Source: Micromonospora sp. Llam0 (GTDB taxonomy: Bacteria > Actinomycetota > Actinomycetes > Mycobacteriales > Micromonosporaceae). From it: a DNA stretch of 64,000 bases. Of the stretch, positions 26,322 to 35,900 are shown in pieces. The stretch is taken from NCBI RefSeq assembly GCF_003751085.1, contig NZ_RJJY01000001.1:4216001-4280000 (forward strand). Reading direction: 5' to 3'. A program made the translations under genes and the position numbers. A model generated the notes under the pieces. It saw nothing but the letters and a program-made list of their open reading frames with translations. It ran no database searches and was not told the origin of the DNA. Each line of letters starts with the position of its first letter. The first letter of the stretch is position 1.

Positions 26322-27856
26322 AGTAGCCCCTTGAGGTCGGCGAGGCCCTGCTGGATCTCGGATTCGAGGCGTTCGAGTTCGGCGATGATCTCGGCTGGTG
26401 GCCGGTGCTCGACCTCCTCGTGCACGATCTCCTTGTAGCGGTTGAGGCTCAGGTCGTAGTCCTGGGCGACGATGTCGTCCTTCGGCACGCAGAAGGACTG
26501 CTCGGTGCGCGCCCGCTCCCGCTCGGCACCGTCGCGCTGCTTCCAGCGGGCCAGCACGTCCGGCAGGTTGTTCTTCGCGTGCTCCTCAGCGGTCAACGCC
26601 TCGGCCGGCACCGGGCCGAGCTTCGCCTCCGGCAGCAGCGGGCTGCGCTTGTCGTCGAGGCTCCAGCCGTCGGCCTTCACCTCATAGAACCAGACGTTGC
26701 CCGTACCGCCGCTGTTGGTCTTGGTGAAGAACAGGATCGCGGTCGACACCCCGGCGTACGGCTTGAAGACCCCACCGGGCAGCTTGACCACCGCGTCGAG
26801 CTTCTGGTCCTCGACCAGCATGCGGCGCAGCTCCTTGTGTGCCTTGCTGGAGCCGAAGAGCACCCCGTCGGGCACGACCACCGCCGCCTGGCCGCCGTTG
26901 CGCAGCAGCCGCAGGAACAGCGCGAGGAACAGCAGCTCGGTCTTCTTCGTCTTGACCGTCTGCTGCAGGATCCGCGAGGTGCGCTCGTAGTCGAGGCTGC
27001 CGGCGAACGGCGGATTGGCCAAGATCACCGAGTACGCCTCGGTCTCGTCGCTGACGTCGTCACCGAGGGAGTCCCGGTAGTCGATGGCCGGGTTCTCCAC
27101 CCCGTGCAGCAGCATGTTCATGCTGCCGACCCGCAGCATGGTGTTGTCGAAGTCGAAGCCGTGGAACATGTCCTGGTGGAAGTGGTCACGTAGCACCGGG
27201 TCGTGCAGCGCGGCCGGATGCCGCCGGCGGATGTACTCGACCGCGCCGACCAGGAAGCCGGCGGTGCCGCAGGCCGGGTCGCAGATGCGATCCTTCGGGC
27301 CGGGCTCGACCATCTCGACCATCAGGTTGATGATGTGCCGGGGCGTCCGGAACTGGCCGTTGTGCCCAGCCGTCGCGATCTTGCTGAGCATGTATTCGTA
27401 CAGGTCACCCTTGGTGTCCCGGTCATCCATCGGGATGTCGTCGATCATGTCGACGACCCGGCCGAGCAGCGCCGGGTTCGGGATGGTGAAGCGGGCGTCC
27501 TTCATGTGCCGCGAGTACGCCGACCCGTCGCCACCCAGGGTGCGCAGGAACGGGAAGACGTGCTCACCGACGATCTCGTACATCTTCCGCGGGTCGCCAA
27601 GGCCCGTGAAGTACGACCAGCGCAGCTCGCTGTACGGGCGACCGAGCGGGTCGTCGCCGTCGGGGTAGATGTGCCGGACCCCGTCGGGGCCGAGACGCTG
27701 CGTCCGGTTGTCGGCGAGCTTCTGCAACTCGTCGAGACGGCGGATGAACAGCAGATACGTGATCTGCTCGATCACTTCAAGGGGGTTGGAGATACCGCCC
27801 GACCAGAATGCGTCCCAGATGCGGTCGATCTTGCTCTTCAGTTCACCAGTGATCAC
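26318..27856 (-). CDS. hsdM: Type I restriction enzyme, modification subunit (HsdM)
   Basis: A 512-residue N6-adenine methyltransferase. The helical N-terminal domain (ITGELKSKIDRIWDAFWSGGISNPLEVIEQITYLLFIRRLDE) is followed by SAM motif I DPACGTAGF (193-201) and catalytic NPPF (281-284). I start it at the GTG at 27856, because relatives typically begin at this ITGELK position; a TTG at 27871 would add five residues. The ribosome site is weak either way. It protects host DNA and, with HsdS, forms the methylase. The first gene of the restriction operon, separated by 182 bases from the unknown pair upstream. Confidence 0.92.
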   Translation of the reverse strand: MITGELKSKIDRIWDAFWSGGISNPLEVIEQITYLLFIRRLDELQKLADNRTQRLGPDGVRHIYPDGDDPLGRPYSELRWSYFTGLGDPRKMYEIVGEHVFPFLRTLGGDGSAYSRHMKDARFTIPNPALLGRVVDMIDDIPMDDRDTKGDLYEYMLSKIATAGHNGQFRTPRHIINLMVEMVEPGPKDRICDPACGTAGFLVGAVEYIRRRHPAALHDPVLRDHFHQDMFHGFDFDNTMLRVGSMNMLLHGVENPAIDYRDSLGDDVSDETEAYSVILANPPFAGSLDYERTSRILQQTVKTKKTELLFLALFLRLLRNGGQAAVVVPDGVLFGSSKAHKELRRMLVEDQKLDAVVKLPGGVFKPYAGVSTAILFFTKTNSGGTGNVWFYEVKADGWSLDDKRSPLLPEAKLGPVPAEALTAEEHAKNNLPDVLARWKQRDGAERERARTEQSFCVPKDDIVAQDYDLSLNRYKEIVHEEVEHRPPAEIIAELERLESEIQQGLADLKGLL

Positions 27857-28038
27857 GGAGTCATGTCCCAAGGGGCTGAGTGGTGGTGGACACGGAACCG
27901 TTTAGAGTCGGGCATGTCCTGATCAGCTACAAGGGATTGTTGTCTGGAACACTTGAGACTGTCGCAGCACGACACTGTCGATCATCTCGACCTTGTTGAC
28001 CATTCGGAGGAATCAACGCTGGTCAACGCATGATCAAC
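27857..28038 (-). promoter_or_regulatory. Leader of the hsd operon, with an 8-bp inverted repeat
   Basis: This gap between the unknown membrane protein gene and hsdM is AT-richer than its flanks. GTTGACCA (27995-28002) and TGGTCAAC (28020-28027) form a perfect inverted repeat with a 17-base spacer, just after the upstream stop. It could end upstream transcription or bind a regulator. The hsd promoter is probably here, but I could not fix its hexamers. Confidence 0.4.
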
Positions 28039-28737
28039 CTAGAGATTCGACAGGTACGCCTTCAGGCTCTTGACTGCCTGGTGAGTCAGGATCGCTGCTT
28101 CCTCGACGTTGGCACGGGACAGCTCCGACCAAGTGTAGATTTCCTGCGTACGGTCCTGCCGCCCACCGGCAAGCAGTTGCGCGACGCCGAGCTGGCTCGC
28201 CCGCATCGCGTTCGCGACGTTCGCCAGCTTCGCCTGCTGCGTCTCGATCTCGTCGAGCAGTCGACGCAGGTGCTGAAGGTAGGAGCCAGTGCTCCCGCCA
28301 CCTCCACCACTGCCGCCACGGCTGGCCGGGCCGCCAATCGTGATCGTACGGTCGCCGCCGCCCCGGCTCCGGTGGCCGGGGTAGCGGCGGCGGATGCTGC
28401 TGAGCGGTCTCGCCCCACCACCGCTGCCGGAGCCCGGCCCAGAGCCGCCCGAGGTCGTGCCGTCGCCCGCCCGCGCCTCACGTCGCCGATCCAACACCGT
28501 GTTGACGAATCCCTTGCCCGCGACGCTGACCGCGTGTCCGAGAATCGCACCGACGATCGCGACGGACGACGGAAGTCCCCACTTGGTGGTCGCGAGTGCA
28601 GCAAGGGCACCGAGGCCGGCACCCAGCTGCTGGACGAGGTTTCCGGTGCCTTCCTTCGTGGTCTCGTGCCGCCACTGCTGCACGAACGACTGAGCTGGTC
28701 GTTCACCAGCCCGATACTGACGCCGCCGCCAGCTCAC
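28039..28737 (-). CDS. Hypothetical protein with membrane segment and glycine-rich linker
   Basis: About 232 residues. A hydrophobic region (LGAGLGALAALATTKWG...VAIVGAILGHAVSVAG, roughly 40-80) suggests one or two membrane helices. A long Gly/Ser/Arg low-complexity stretch follows (about 100-160), then a helical C-terminus (LRRLLDEIETQQAKLANVANAMRAS and on to KSLKAYLSNL). GTG start, GTGA overlap with the gene before it, so the pair is co-translated. No family recognised. Its place directly ahead of hsdM may link it to defence, but a gap with an inverted repeat lies between. Confidence 0.6.
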   Translation of the reverse strand: MSWRRRQYRAGERPAQSFVQQWRHETTKEGTGNLVQQLGAGLGALAALATTKWGLPSSVAIVGAILGHAVSVAGKGFVNTVLDRRREARAGDGTTSGGSGPGSGSGGGARPLSSIRRRYPGHRSRGGGDRTITIGGPASRGGSGGGGGSTGSYLQHLRRLLDEIETQQAKLANVANAMRASQLGVAQLLAGGRQDRTQEIYTWSELSRANVEEAAILTHQAVKSLKAYLSNL

Positions 28738-29375
28738 TCGTTGACCACCGGATCGAGGAAGGCACACGTCGCTGCGATCAGGACCGGCAGGTTCTCGGCG
28801 ACCTCCCGAGCTATCGACTCCGGCGTCAGCCCCAAGGGCTCCTCCCCAGGCTCCAGCTCGTCCTCGTCAGCCGCCGCGTAGTAGGCGCACGCCTCCCACA
28901 GGTTCTTGCTGTGAAACGAAAACGACCAGAGCCCGTACACCGAATTTGGTAGGGCGACGAGGGGTTGGTCGCCGATGCCGATGCGGTGTTGGTGAGGGGC
29001 GTCCGGGGTGGAGCCGAGGCCCTGGGCCAGCGGCAGCAGCTTGTGCCGGCTGAACACCGGCCGCAGGTCGCCGTCGGTGTCGAACTCGACCAGCAGACCC
29101 CGACCGATCAGGTCGTCGACATACCGGGCGGCCTGTGGCTCCGGCTTCGGCGCGGTCTCCAGCATCCGCACCAGCGACTCCCGGTTGACCGACAGCTTGG
29201 CGTGCCGGTCCGGGTAGAGGAAGGCCGCCGCCCACACCGCCGCTTCGGTCTCGGTCAACTCGACCAGGTCGTCACCGAGGTGCACCTCGTAGCACTCCGG
29301 CGTCGGGTCCGGCGGGCGGACGTACCGGTAGCGCGGACCCATGCTCAACCCGGCGGGCACGATCACAGTCGACAT
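28734..29375 (-). CDS. Hypothetical protein coupled to the membrane protein gene
   Basis: A 213-residue soluble protein starting at the ATG at 29375, since upstream sequence in this frame is basic and unlike a protein start. The middle part (LVELTETEAAVWAAAFL...NRESLVRMLETAPKPEPQAARYVDDLIGRGLLVEFD) reads like a winged-helix or MarR-like fold. The end is acidic (ADEDELEPGEEPLGLTPESIAREVAENLPVLIAATCAFLDPVVNE). I cannot assign a family. It is translationally coupled to the downstream membrane protein, which suggests a two-component module, for example a sensor with a membrane effector. That is speculation. Confidence 0.6.
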   Translation of the reverse strand: MSTVIVPAGLSMGPRYRYVRPPDPTPECYEVHLGDDLVELTETEAAVWAAAFLYPDRHAKLSVNRESLVRMLETAPKPEPQAARYVDDLIGRGLLVEFDTDGDLRPVFSRHKLLPLAQGLGSTPDAPHQHRIGIGDQPLVALPNSVYGLWSFSFHSKNLWEACAYYAAADEDELEPGEEPLGLTPESIAREVAENLPVLIAATCAFLDPVVNE

Positions 29376-29460
29376 ACCGCCCAGTCTCCCAGCCTCGGCC
29401 AAGCCGACGCCGGCGGCCAGAGCCTGGCCCAGCGCCGGCACCGGCGGGTCGGGCGACTCG

Positions 29461-30744
29461 TCAGGCTGCCACCTTCGCCACGTCGTACGCCTCGACGAAG
29501 TCCCGTGCCGCTGGCACCTGGTCGGCCACCTGCCCGAGGTCGGCCCGCAACCCAGCGAGCCGCTTACGGCCACGCCCGGACTTCAGGTCGGCGATCTCCG
29601 GCAGCGCGTCCAGCGCGACGGTGCCTGCTGCGGTGGAGTCGCCCTGCTGGTGCAGCGCGATCGCCAGGCTGACCTTGCCGAGGATCTGGTTCCGCCGATA
29701 GACAGGGTCGCGGTGTGCCACCCGAGCCTGCAGACAGGAAATCGCCCGGTCGGGGCGGCCGAGCGCCAGGTGCGACAGCCCTTCCGCTCCGTTGACCTCG
29801 CGCTCGCCGACATGCCAGGTGTAGGGCGGGTCGTCATCGCTGGGGCCACGATCGAGCGCGGTCTTGGCTCTAGCGAGTGCGCGGTTGAACTCGACGGCGT
29901 CGCCCATCAACGCCGACGCGTGCGTGGTCCGCAGGTGCAGCAGGCTGGTAAGCCGAGGAGTGGCCCAGGGTGCCGAAATGCGGAGGGCTGCCTCGGCAAT
30001 CTGCACCGACTCGACCGGCCGGGCGTCCCTGACCAGCATCGCCATGATCGCCAGCACTTGGACCTCAAGGTGCGGATCGTCGCGCAGTCGAGCGCGGACG
30101 ATCGCCTCCTGCAGGTAGCGGCGCGACTCGGCACGCCGCTCCGCGTCCAGCGCGAGCCAGCCGATCCAGGCTTCCAGATCGCCGAGATTGCTCTGCAACG
30201 CATCGCCGACCTGCCGGGGATAGGTGGCCTCCCGATCCCAACGGGTCAGCCGCCGGTGCATGGCGATGGCGACGTCGCAGAGGCTGCCGCCGCCGGCCGC
30301 CGCGTCGGCCCGCTCAAGGCTCGCGATGGTGGCCGACACCTGCTGCAGGTGCTCCATGCTCAGGTGCTGCGGCACATCGGGCGCGGTGACCCAGTCCCGC
30401 AGCGGGCTGGCGATGCCCAGGCCCGCCAGAGCGGCATTGATCGTGAACGCACGCCGGTCCGTAAGATCACCTCCATTGTCGTCCCCCGATGTAACGGTAC
30501 CGCCCCAATCGTCGATGTCCAGAGATCGGTTTTCCGGCTCCCCTGCGAGCAGGGCATCGAGTTGATCGACCGAGGTGCCGAGCGCTTCCGCGAGTCGTGC
30601 TCGGGTGTACGGTTGCGGCTCGGCCTTACCCCGCTCCCACCGGGCAACGGTGGTGCGATCGACCTGCAGGCGCTCGGCCAGCCCTTCCTGGCTGAAGCCG
30701 GCCGCCCTGCGCCTCCTGATGAAACTGTCCCGCCGTCCGGTCAA
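29461..30744 (-). CDS. XRE-family regulator with TPR-like C-terminal domain
   Basis: About 427 residues. An N-terminal helix-turn-helix (RRRRAAGFSQEGLAERLQVDRTTVARWERGKAEPQPYTRARLAEALG) is followed by a long helical-repeat region like tetratricopeptide sensors of Streptomyces signalling regulators. The start is my best guess: a TTG at 30744 with GGGAGGG upstream. The frame stays open to 30810, where a cysteine-rich, unlikely N-terminus would be added. Such proteins bind DNA and sense peptides or other partners through the repeats. It lies 85 bases ahead of the unknown pair, on the same strand, and may control it. Confidence 0.8.
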   Translation of the reverse strand: MTGRRDSFIRRRRAAGFSQEGLAERLQVDRTTVARWERGKAEPQPYTRARLAEALGTSVDQLDALLAGEPENRSLDIDDWGGTVTSGDDNGGDLTDRRAFTINAALAGLGIASPLRDWVTAPDVPQHLSMEHLQQVSATIASLERADAAAGGGSLCDVAIAMHRRLTRWDREATYPRQVGDALQSNLGDLEAWIGWLALDAERRAESRRYLQEAIVRARLRDDPHLEVQVLAIMAMLVRDARPVESVQIAEAALRISAPWATPRLTSLLHLRTTHASALMGDAVEFNRALARAKTALDRGPSDDDPPYTWHVGEREVNGAEGLSHLALGRPDRAISCLQARVAHRDPVYRRNQILGKVSLAIALHQQGDSTAAGTVALDALPEIADLKSGRGRKRLAGLRADLGQVADQVPAARDFVEAYDVAKVAA

Positions 30745-30848
30745 CTGGACGCCCTCCCGTCGCGACCTGTGTCCACGGTGCACACAAGTAACGCAGATCG
30801 GAAAGATCAATTCAACGGTCTGTCGACAACTCGCAGGGCACCACCATT

Positions 30849-30863
30849 CGTGGAATTTCCACG
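30849..30863. promoter_or_regulatory. 15-bp palindrome in a divergent promoter region
   Basis: CGTGGAA-T-TTCCACG is a perfect palindrome around one central base, between the XRE regulator gene and the DUF402 gene. It is a reasonable operator for the XRE protein or another factor. The region also has lower GC than the genes on either side. Confidence 0.45.
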
Positions 30864-30933
30864 GCCCTCAGCTGACGAATAGCGTCCAGCGCTTCGGAAA
30901 CTCCGTACCGGATGGCAAGCTGTCTGGGGCACC

Positions 30934-31485
30934 ATGCCACGCATGGACGACGACACCAGCATCGACGGACTCGCGCCGGTCACGGTGGTGCGCAACGGCG
31001 AGATACGCGCAGCGGGACGGCGGCTCGACGACGTCGTCGTCTACGACTGGGGCTTCCGGCTCAACGGACGGCACCACGAGCAGCGCAGCTACGTACTGCT
31101 CGATGAGGGGTTCCAGATCAACCAGCCGGTGATCTTTCCACCGGCACAGCAGGGATGGTGGTATTGCGACCTGGTCCGGGTGTCAGGCACCGACACCGAG
31201 GTGGTCGTCGACGACCTCTGGATCGACGTCATCGTCGGACCACCCGACCATCCTTACCGGGTGCTCGACCTCGACGAGTACGCCGCAGCGGCCATAGATG
31301 GCGCGTTGACGCCCGCCGAGGCGGCCGACGGGCTCGTCCGTACCCAACGCTTCCTCGACCGCCGGCTGAACCGACGCCACGAGACCCTGCGCACCTGGCC
31401 CGACTTCCCGCCGGAGACCGTCACCAGGCTCGCCGCCCTGCGTTTCGACCGCAGCTGGACCCGGCTCACCGCCCTCCCAGAGTGA
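30934..31485 (+). CDS. DUF402-domain protein
   Basis: A 183-residue protein with the DUF402 pattern: an opening beta segment (VVVYDWGFRLNG), QGWWYCDLVRV, and the conserved acidic block DDLWIDVIVGP...YRVLDLDEYAAAAIDGALTPAEA with its metal-binding aspartates, then a helical tail. Characterised relatives are FomD-type nucleotide/phosphoester hydrolases and other diphosphate-acting proteins. The substrate here is unknown. It is divergent from the XRE regulator and ends about 40 bases before the duplicated promoter segment. A second ATG at 30943 is possible. Confidence 0.72.
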   Translation: MPRMDDDTSIDGLAPVTVVRNGEIRAAGRRLDDVVVYDWGFRLNGRHHEQRSYVLLDEGFQINQPVIFPPAQQGWWYCDLVRVSGTDTEVVVDDLWIDVIVGPPDHPYRVLDLDEYAAAAIDGALTPAEAADGLVRTQRFLDRRLNRRHETLRTWPDFPPETVTRLAALRFDRSWTRLTALPE

Positions 31486-31522
31486 GCATGATCCCGGTGC
31501 GCCCGGTCGACGGCAGGGCGGC

Positions 31523-31742
31523 ACCCGGGATCTGCCGCGTTCCGGCTGGCCGGATCAGGTGGGGTATGGTCCGGCTCGGCTAGGGTCTGGCCGTGCTGAT
31601 CACGGGCGAGCCCAACGGCGAGGAACACCTGCTGGACGTGCTGCTCGGGGCTGCCGACGACGCACCCAACCAGGTGATCGTGCACGTACGCGGGGACGGG
31701 ACCGAACGCGTCGTCACCCATCGACAGCTGCGCGACGACGCA
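31523..31742 (+). repeat. Left copy of a 220-bp direct repeat (megasynthase promoter and 5' end)
   Basis: This segment aligns without gaps to 43199-43418 (constant offset 11,676), with about 30 mismatches by hand count (roughly 86% identity). It includes the TAGGGT box (31581-31586), the GTG and 50 codons. Homology stops abruptly after CGACGACGCA on the right and fades at ACCCGGGA on the left. Confidence 0.9.
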
Positions 31743-31778
31743 TCACCTCGTCGATCCGGACCTTCCGGATCGGGGTAG
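31593..31778 (+). pseudogene. Truncated remnant of a megasynthase (FAAL) gene start
   Basis: From the GTG at 31593, the first 50 codons (MLITGEPNGEEHLLDVL...) closely match the start of the 3,864-residue synthase gene at 43269. After residue 50 the match ends at once and the frame runs 11 unrelated codons (PRRSGPSGSG) to a stop. It keeps the same upstream TAGGGT box, so it may still be transcribed. A functional 61-residue product is unlikely. The substitutions are partly synonymous, suggesting this was once a coding copy, perhaps of a paralogous synthase, later cut by rearrangement. Confidence 0.8.
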
Positions 31779-31831
31779 TCACCCGGCCTGACCTCGTTGG
31801 CAGGCCGAAGGTAGCTCCGGGCTGTGCGCGA

Positions 31832-32230
31832 TCAGGCCGCAGCGAGGTTCGGGTCGCCCAGGTCGATCGTCAGGGAATTCCCGAGATTGTTGGTGAATCT
31901 TACGGCTGACCCCGCGACATCCACCCGGACGAACGGATTGGAGTTGGTCAGAACGGCAATCCAGATGGGTTCGCCCTCCGCGTCGGTGCGGGCGAAGAAG
32001 CCGTCCGAGCCCAGCACACCCTCCCCGCAGCAGACCGAGCCACCATCCGGCAGTTCCGCGCGCGCCGCCGAGTCGACCTCCAGGACGTCGAAGTCATCCC
32101 GCCCGCCGAGGTTGAAGGGCAAGCCAAACTCAAACCAGGACAGTTGCGGCCCATCCACCGCGAGCAGACGGCTCGTACCATCCGCACGGTAGAGACCGTC
32201 GACGCACGGCGCCCGCCCCACCAGCGTCAC
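31832..32230 (-). CDS. Hypothetical protein, likely Rhs-associated immunity protein
   Basis: A 132-residue protein (VTLVGRAPCVDGLYRADGTSR...) of beta-rich character and clearly acidic, ending in FTNNLGNSLTIDLGDPNLAAA. GTG start, GTGA overlap with the pentapeptide-like gene. It is the third gene on the strand after the Rhs toxin tip. Position directly behind a polymorphic toxin, small size and acidity are typical of immunity proteins, but no family is recognised. It could instead be an accessory gene. Confidence 0.55.
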   Translation of the reverse strand: MTLVGRAPCVDGLYRADGTSRLLAVDGPQLSWFEFGLPFNLGGRDDFDVLEVDSAARAELPDGGSVCCGEGVLGSDGFFARTDAEGEPIWIAVLTNSNPFVRVDVAGSAVRFTNNLGNSLTIDLGDPNLAAA

Positions 32231-32955
32231 TGTGTCGGGGTGCCCTTCAACAGGTCGAAAAATTCGACGTCGCCATCCCGGCGCACCGACTCGCTGAGCC
32301 GTATCAGGCACTGCGTCTGCCCGAGGTCGACCTCACGGTCGAAGACGCCCAGCAGGATCCGGGCACGGCGCCGACGATCACCCTCCGGCCAGCCCTCGAC
32401 CTCGCCCCGAGCTCGGGCCAGGGCCACAGGAAGATCGGGCAGATACACGTAGTCCGGGCCATCGGGCAGCCGCTGCCGGGACAGGTCGACGCCCCAGCGG
32501 AACTCGACCCGCACCAGATCCGCCGCCGAGAAATCGTTGCCGTGGAACTCGTTGCGCGGCGGCTCACCTGACGGGACGTACACCGCGTCGGGGTGCCCGT
32601 AGAAGACCGAATTACGCAGTCGGCCGCTGAACGTGCAGTCGACCAACTCGAACGCAGTGCTGTTCCAGTCCTTCAAGATCACATCTCGGAACGAACAGCG
32701 CACGAACCGCGCCCGGCCGGACGCGTGCGAGATGCGGGCACCGTCGAATACACAGTCGATGTACTCCGAGGTCTCCGGACCGGAGCCCAACGTCGCATTC
32801 TCGGTCCGGACCTTCTGGAACAGACACGACCGGAGCCGGGAGCCGATCACCCCGATCCGCTGCAACCGACGGCCCGAGAAATCGACCCCGGTCAGCTCCT
32901 GACGGTCCACGACCAACTCGTCGACGGTCTGATCACCCACCCGCGCCACTGCCAC
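32227..32955 (-). CDS. Pentapeptide-repeat-like protein, candidate immunity protein to the Rhs toxin
   Basis: A 242-residue protein. The first 160 residues contain degenerate five-residue repeats (LTGVDFSGRRLQRIGVIGSRLRSCLFQKVRTENATLG, then SRARFVRCSFRDVILKDW), which would form a right-handed beta-helix. The rest is charged and non-repetitive. It begins four bases after the Rhs stop, suggesting co-transcription. Pentapeptide proteins are found as immunity or DNA-mimic partners next to Rhs/CDI toxins, and the predicted nuclease tip makes that role plausible. Not proven by sequence alone. Confidence 0.6.
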   Translation of the reverse strand: MAVARVGDQTVDELVVDRQELTGVDFSGRRLQRIGVIGSRLRSCLFQKVRTENATLGSGPETSEYIDCVFDGARISHASGRARFVRCSFRDVILKDWNSTAFELVDCTFSGRLRNSVFYGHPDAVYVPSGEPPRNEFHGNDFSAADLVRVEFRWGVDLSRQRLPDGPDYVYLPDLPVALARARGEVEGWPEGDRRRRARILLGVFDREVDLGQTQCLIRLSESVRRDGDVEFFDLLKGTPTQ

Positions 32956-32958
32956 CCC

Positions 32959-35900
32959 TCACGAAGGCCACCGGTACACCGCCCAGCCGCAGTCATCATA
33001 CGGTGCGTCCCGATCCTTGCTCTTGACCCGTCGGAACTCGTTCTCCGTCTTCAACTCCACCTCGAACCCGGTTCCGCGATGAATGAAGTCCGGTCCCTGG
33101 TCGTACTTGCCACCGTTGCGGTAGTGCCACTGTTCCGGGAACCATCGCTGCAGCAGATCCCTCACCGCCCGGTGGGCGATCCCGCCCCGGATCGGCCACC
33201 GCCAGGCTCGGCCCTCGTCGATGGCCGTCTGTTGCCCGCGCGTGATGCGGCCGTCGATGCCGCGCATGCCGAGACCGTCCAGCGCGACCTCGGCGGCATA
33301 CTCCACGACCGTCTGAAGGAACGAGTGGATTTCGTCGTCGCCGCCGCAGCGCGGGTCCTTGCCGCCGGTGATCTCCTCGATCGCCGTCACCGCCTCGGCC
33401 ACCGCAGGAGCGAGGACCGGGTTGGCCGCGTCGCTGCCGTCGGCGTTGGCCTGCAGGATGGTGGGGGTGGTCAGGGTCGCTGCGGTCTCCACCGAGTTGA
33501 TCAGCTGCTGACCGGCGGGGAGCAGGGCGACCTCGGGTGGACGGACATTGGTGATCGTCTGCCCGACCGCCGGTGGGGGCGTGGCAGCGGGGGGTGTCCA
33601 CGGCACGGCCGCCGGTGGCGTCGTGGTCACCGCCGTGGTTGCCGGGGCCGTCGCCGCCGGCGTGTGGGCAGCGGTGTACTGCTGCACCGCCGGGTGCGAA
33701 CTGTACGTCGACTGGATGTAGGAGATCAGCGCGGCGGCAGAGGCGCCGTTGGCGGCCTGCCGGTAGATCTCCTCATACAGGTGGGAGCTGCCGACCGCGC
33801 CGACCAGCGATCGGACCTGGGACAACTCCGGCGACATGTACCGGTCCGACCCAGACGAACCGGACCCGGAGCCACAGCCGGCGCTCGACGCGTGGCAGGA
33901 ACCCTGGTATGAGTCGTAGACGTAGGCGGTCGCGGCCAACGTGACCACGCCGAGCGCGATCCAGCCGATCGGACCGGCACCGACAGCCACCGGGGCCAGC
34001 ACAGCGCACGCCGGGCAGTGACCGCTGGGATCCGCGTACGTGACCGGGCTGCCGTAGGCATAGGCGTACCGGTTGGCGGCCATCACCGGGACCGGGTCCA
34101 GCATCCACGAGTCGCGGCTGGTGAACGTTGCCTGGTCCGGCGCGTACCACCGGGCGTGCGCGTTGACCTGGCCGGTGTCCGGGTCGGTCCAGCCACCCTG
34201 GAACCCGCTGGAGAACCTCCCGGAACTCTGCGCGACCTCCCCGTATGGGGTGTAGCTGCGGGAGGCGATCACCGTTCCGGTGTCCTTGCCCAAGGTGGCG
34301 ACCTGGTCACCCCGCAACCGGTCGGTCACCACGATGCGGCCGTCCTCCGCCCCGTAGGTGTCGGACAGGGGCACACCCTGCGGGTCCCGGAAGATGACCG
34401 CCTCACCGGCCGCGCTCGGCACCCGGCTGGGGTTGTTGGTCAGATCCGGGTACGCCAGCGACACCCCGTTGCGCTGCGCCAACCGGTCCAGCGCGTCGTA
34501 GGTGTAGTCGACGGTGTAACCGGCGGCCTCCACCCGGACCGGCCGGTCGAAGGCGTCGTTGTGGAACGTGGTGACCGCGCCGTCGGTCGAGGTGGTGTCG
34601 AGGGTGCCCCGCGTCGACCAGGTATTGACGATCGCCGGTTCCCCGCCGCCGGTGGCGGTGAGCAGTTGGTTGCGGTCGTCATAGGTGTAGCCGCGAGTGC
34701 CGGCAGGGCTGACCGTGGAGGTGCGGTTGGAGGCGGCGTCGTAGCCGTAGCCGACCGCCGTGCCGTCCGGACCGGTCCAGGAGATGAGCCGGCCCAGTCC
34801 GTCATAGCCGTACGTGTTGCTGCCACCGCCGGTGACGCCCGTGGTGCTCCGGCCGGTGACCTGGTCGTCCCCGTCGTATGCGTAGGTGGTGCCGAGCCGG
34901 GTGGTGCCGTCGGGACCATCGACCGTGTCCGAGACGAGTCGGCCGAGGCCGTCGTGGTCGAACTCGCGGATCGGTCCGGCCGTGCCGTACCTGATCGTGG
35001 CGAGCTCGCCGGTGGGCGCGTAGTCGAACGTCGCGAGCCGTGCCGTCAAAGCGTCGGCGACGCTCTTGAGCCGGCCGGCCTGGTCGTAGTCGAAGGTGCC
35101 GGTGCCGGTCGAATCGGTCCGCTCGATCAGGTTGCCGTCGCCGTCGTAGCGGAACGAGGCGGTACCGCTCGGGCCCGTCGAGCCGGTCATCAGGCCACGG
35201 TCGTTCCAGGTGTAGCGGGTGATTCCGGCCGCCCCGTCCAGCTCCGTGATCCGACCGAGCGCGTCGTAACCGAGGGACCGTTGCCCGGTGCCGCCCTCGG
35301 CACCGGCGCCGGTCTGCGTCGTCACCCGGCCGAGTCCGTCGTACTCGGTGGCGCGGCTGACCCCGCCCGGCAGTTCCTCCCGGATAGGCTGACCGGCGAC
35401 GTCGTAGACGGTGGTCCAGACAGCCGGACCCGGCTCGCGCACCTCTGTGGGCAGTCCCCAGGCGTTGTAACGGATTTCGGTGGCGTTGTCCCGGCCATCC
35501 ACAGTCCGGGTGAGCCGGCCCAGCGCGTCGTAGCCCTGTTCGACGGTGATCGCACTGGTGGGATCGGTCGGGTCAACGAGCTGGGTGACCAAGGTGCGGT
35601 TGCCGGCGGGGTCGTAGCCGAACCGGGTGATCCGCCCCTCCGGGCTGGTCACCTGGGTGGGCCTCCCGACCTGGTCGTATCCCGTCTCGGTGGTACGCAG
35701 AGGGGGCGACAGCACCCCGGCTTCGGCCGTGTGGTCGGACCGGCGGATCTGCCGGCCGGCCGCGTCGTAGGCGTAGCTGGTGGCCCGGGTCCCGGCGAGG
35801 ATCTGGGCGGTGACCCGGCCGAGCGCGTCGTAGCGGGTCTGCACCACCCGGCCGACCGGGTCGGTGACCTTCGTCGGCTCGCCAGCCTTGTTGTACTCAA

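Noticed and set aside
30745..30810. An N-terminal extension of the XRE regulator (MIFPICVTCVHRGH...)
   Set aside because: Upstream codons run through the AT-richer promoter region, and a better ribosome site (GGGAGGG) precedes the TTG at 30744.
31593..31778. A functional 61-residue small protein
   Set aside because: Its first 50 residues are a diverged copy of the synthase start and the rest is unrelated read-through. A remnant is the simpler reading.
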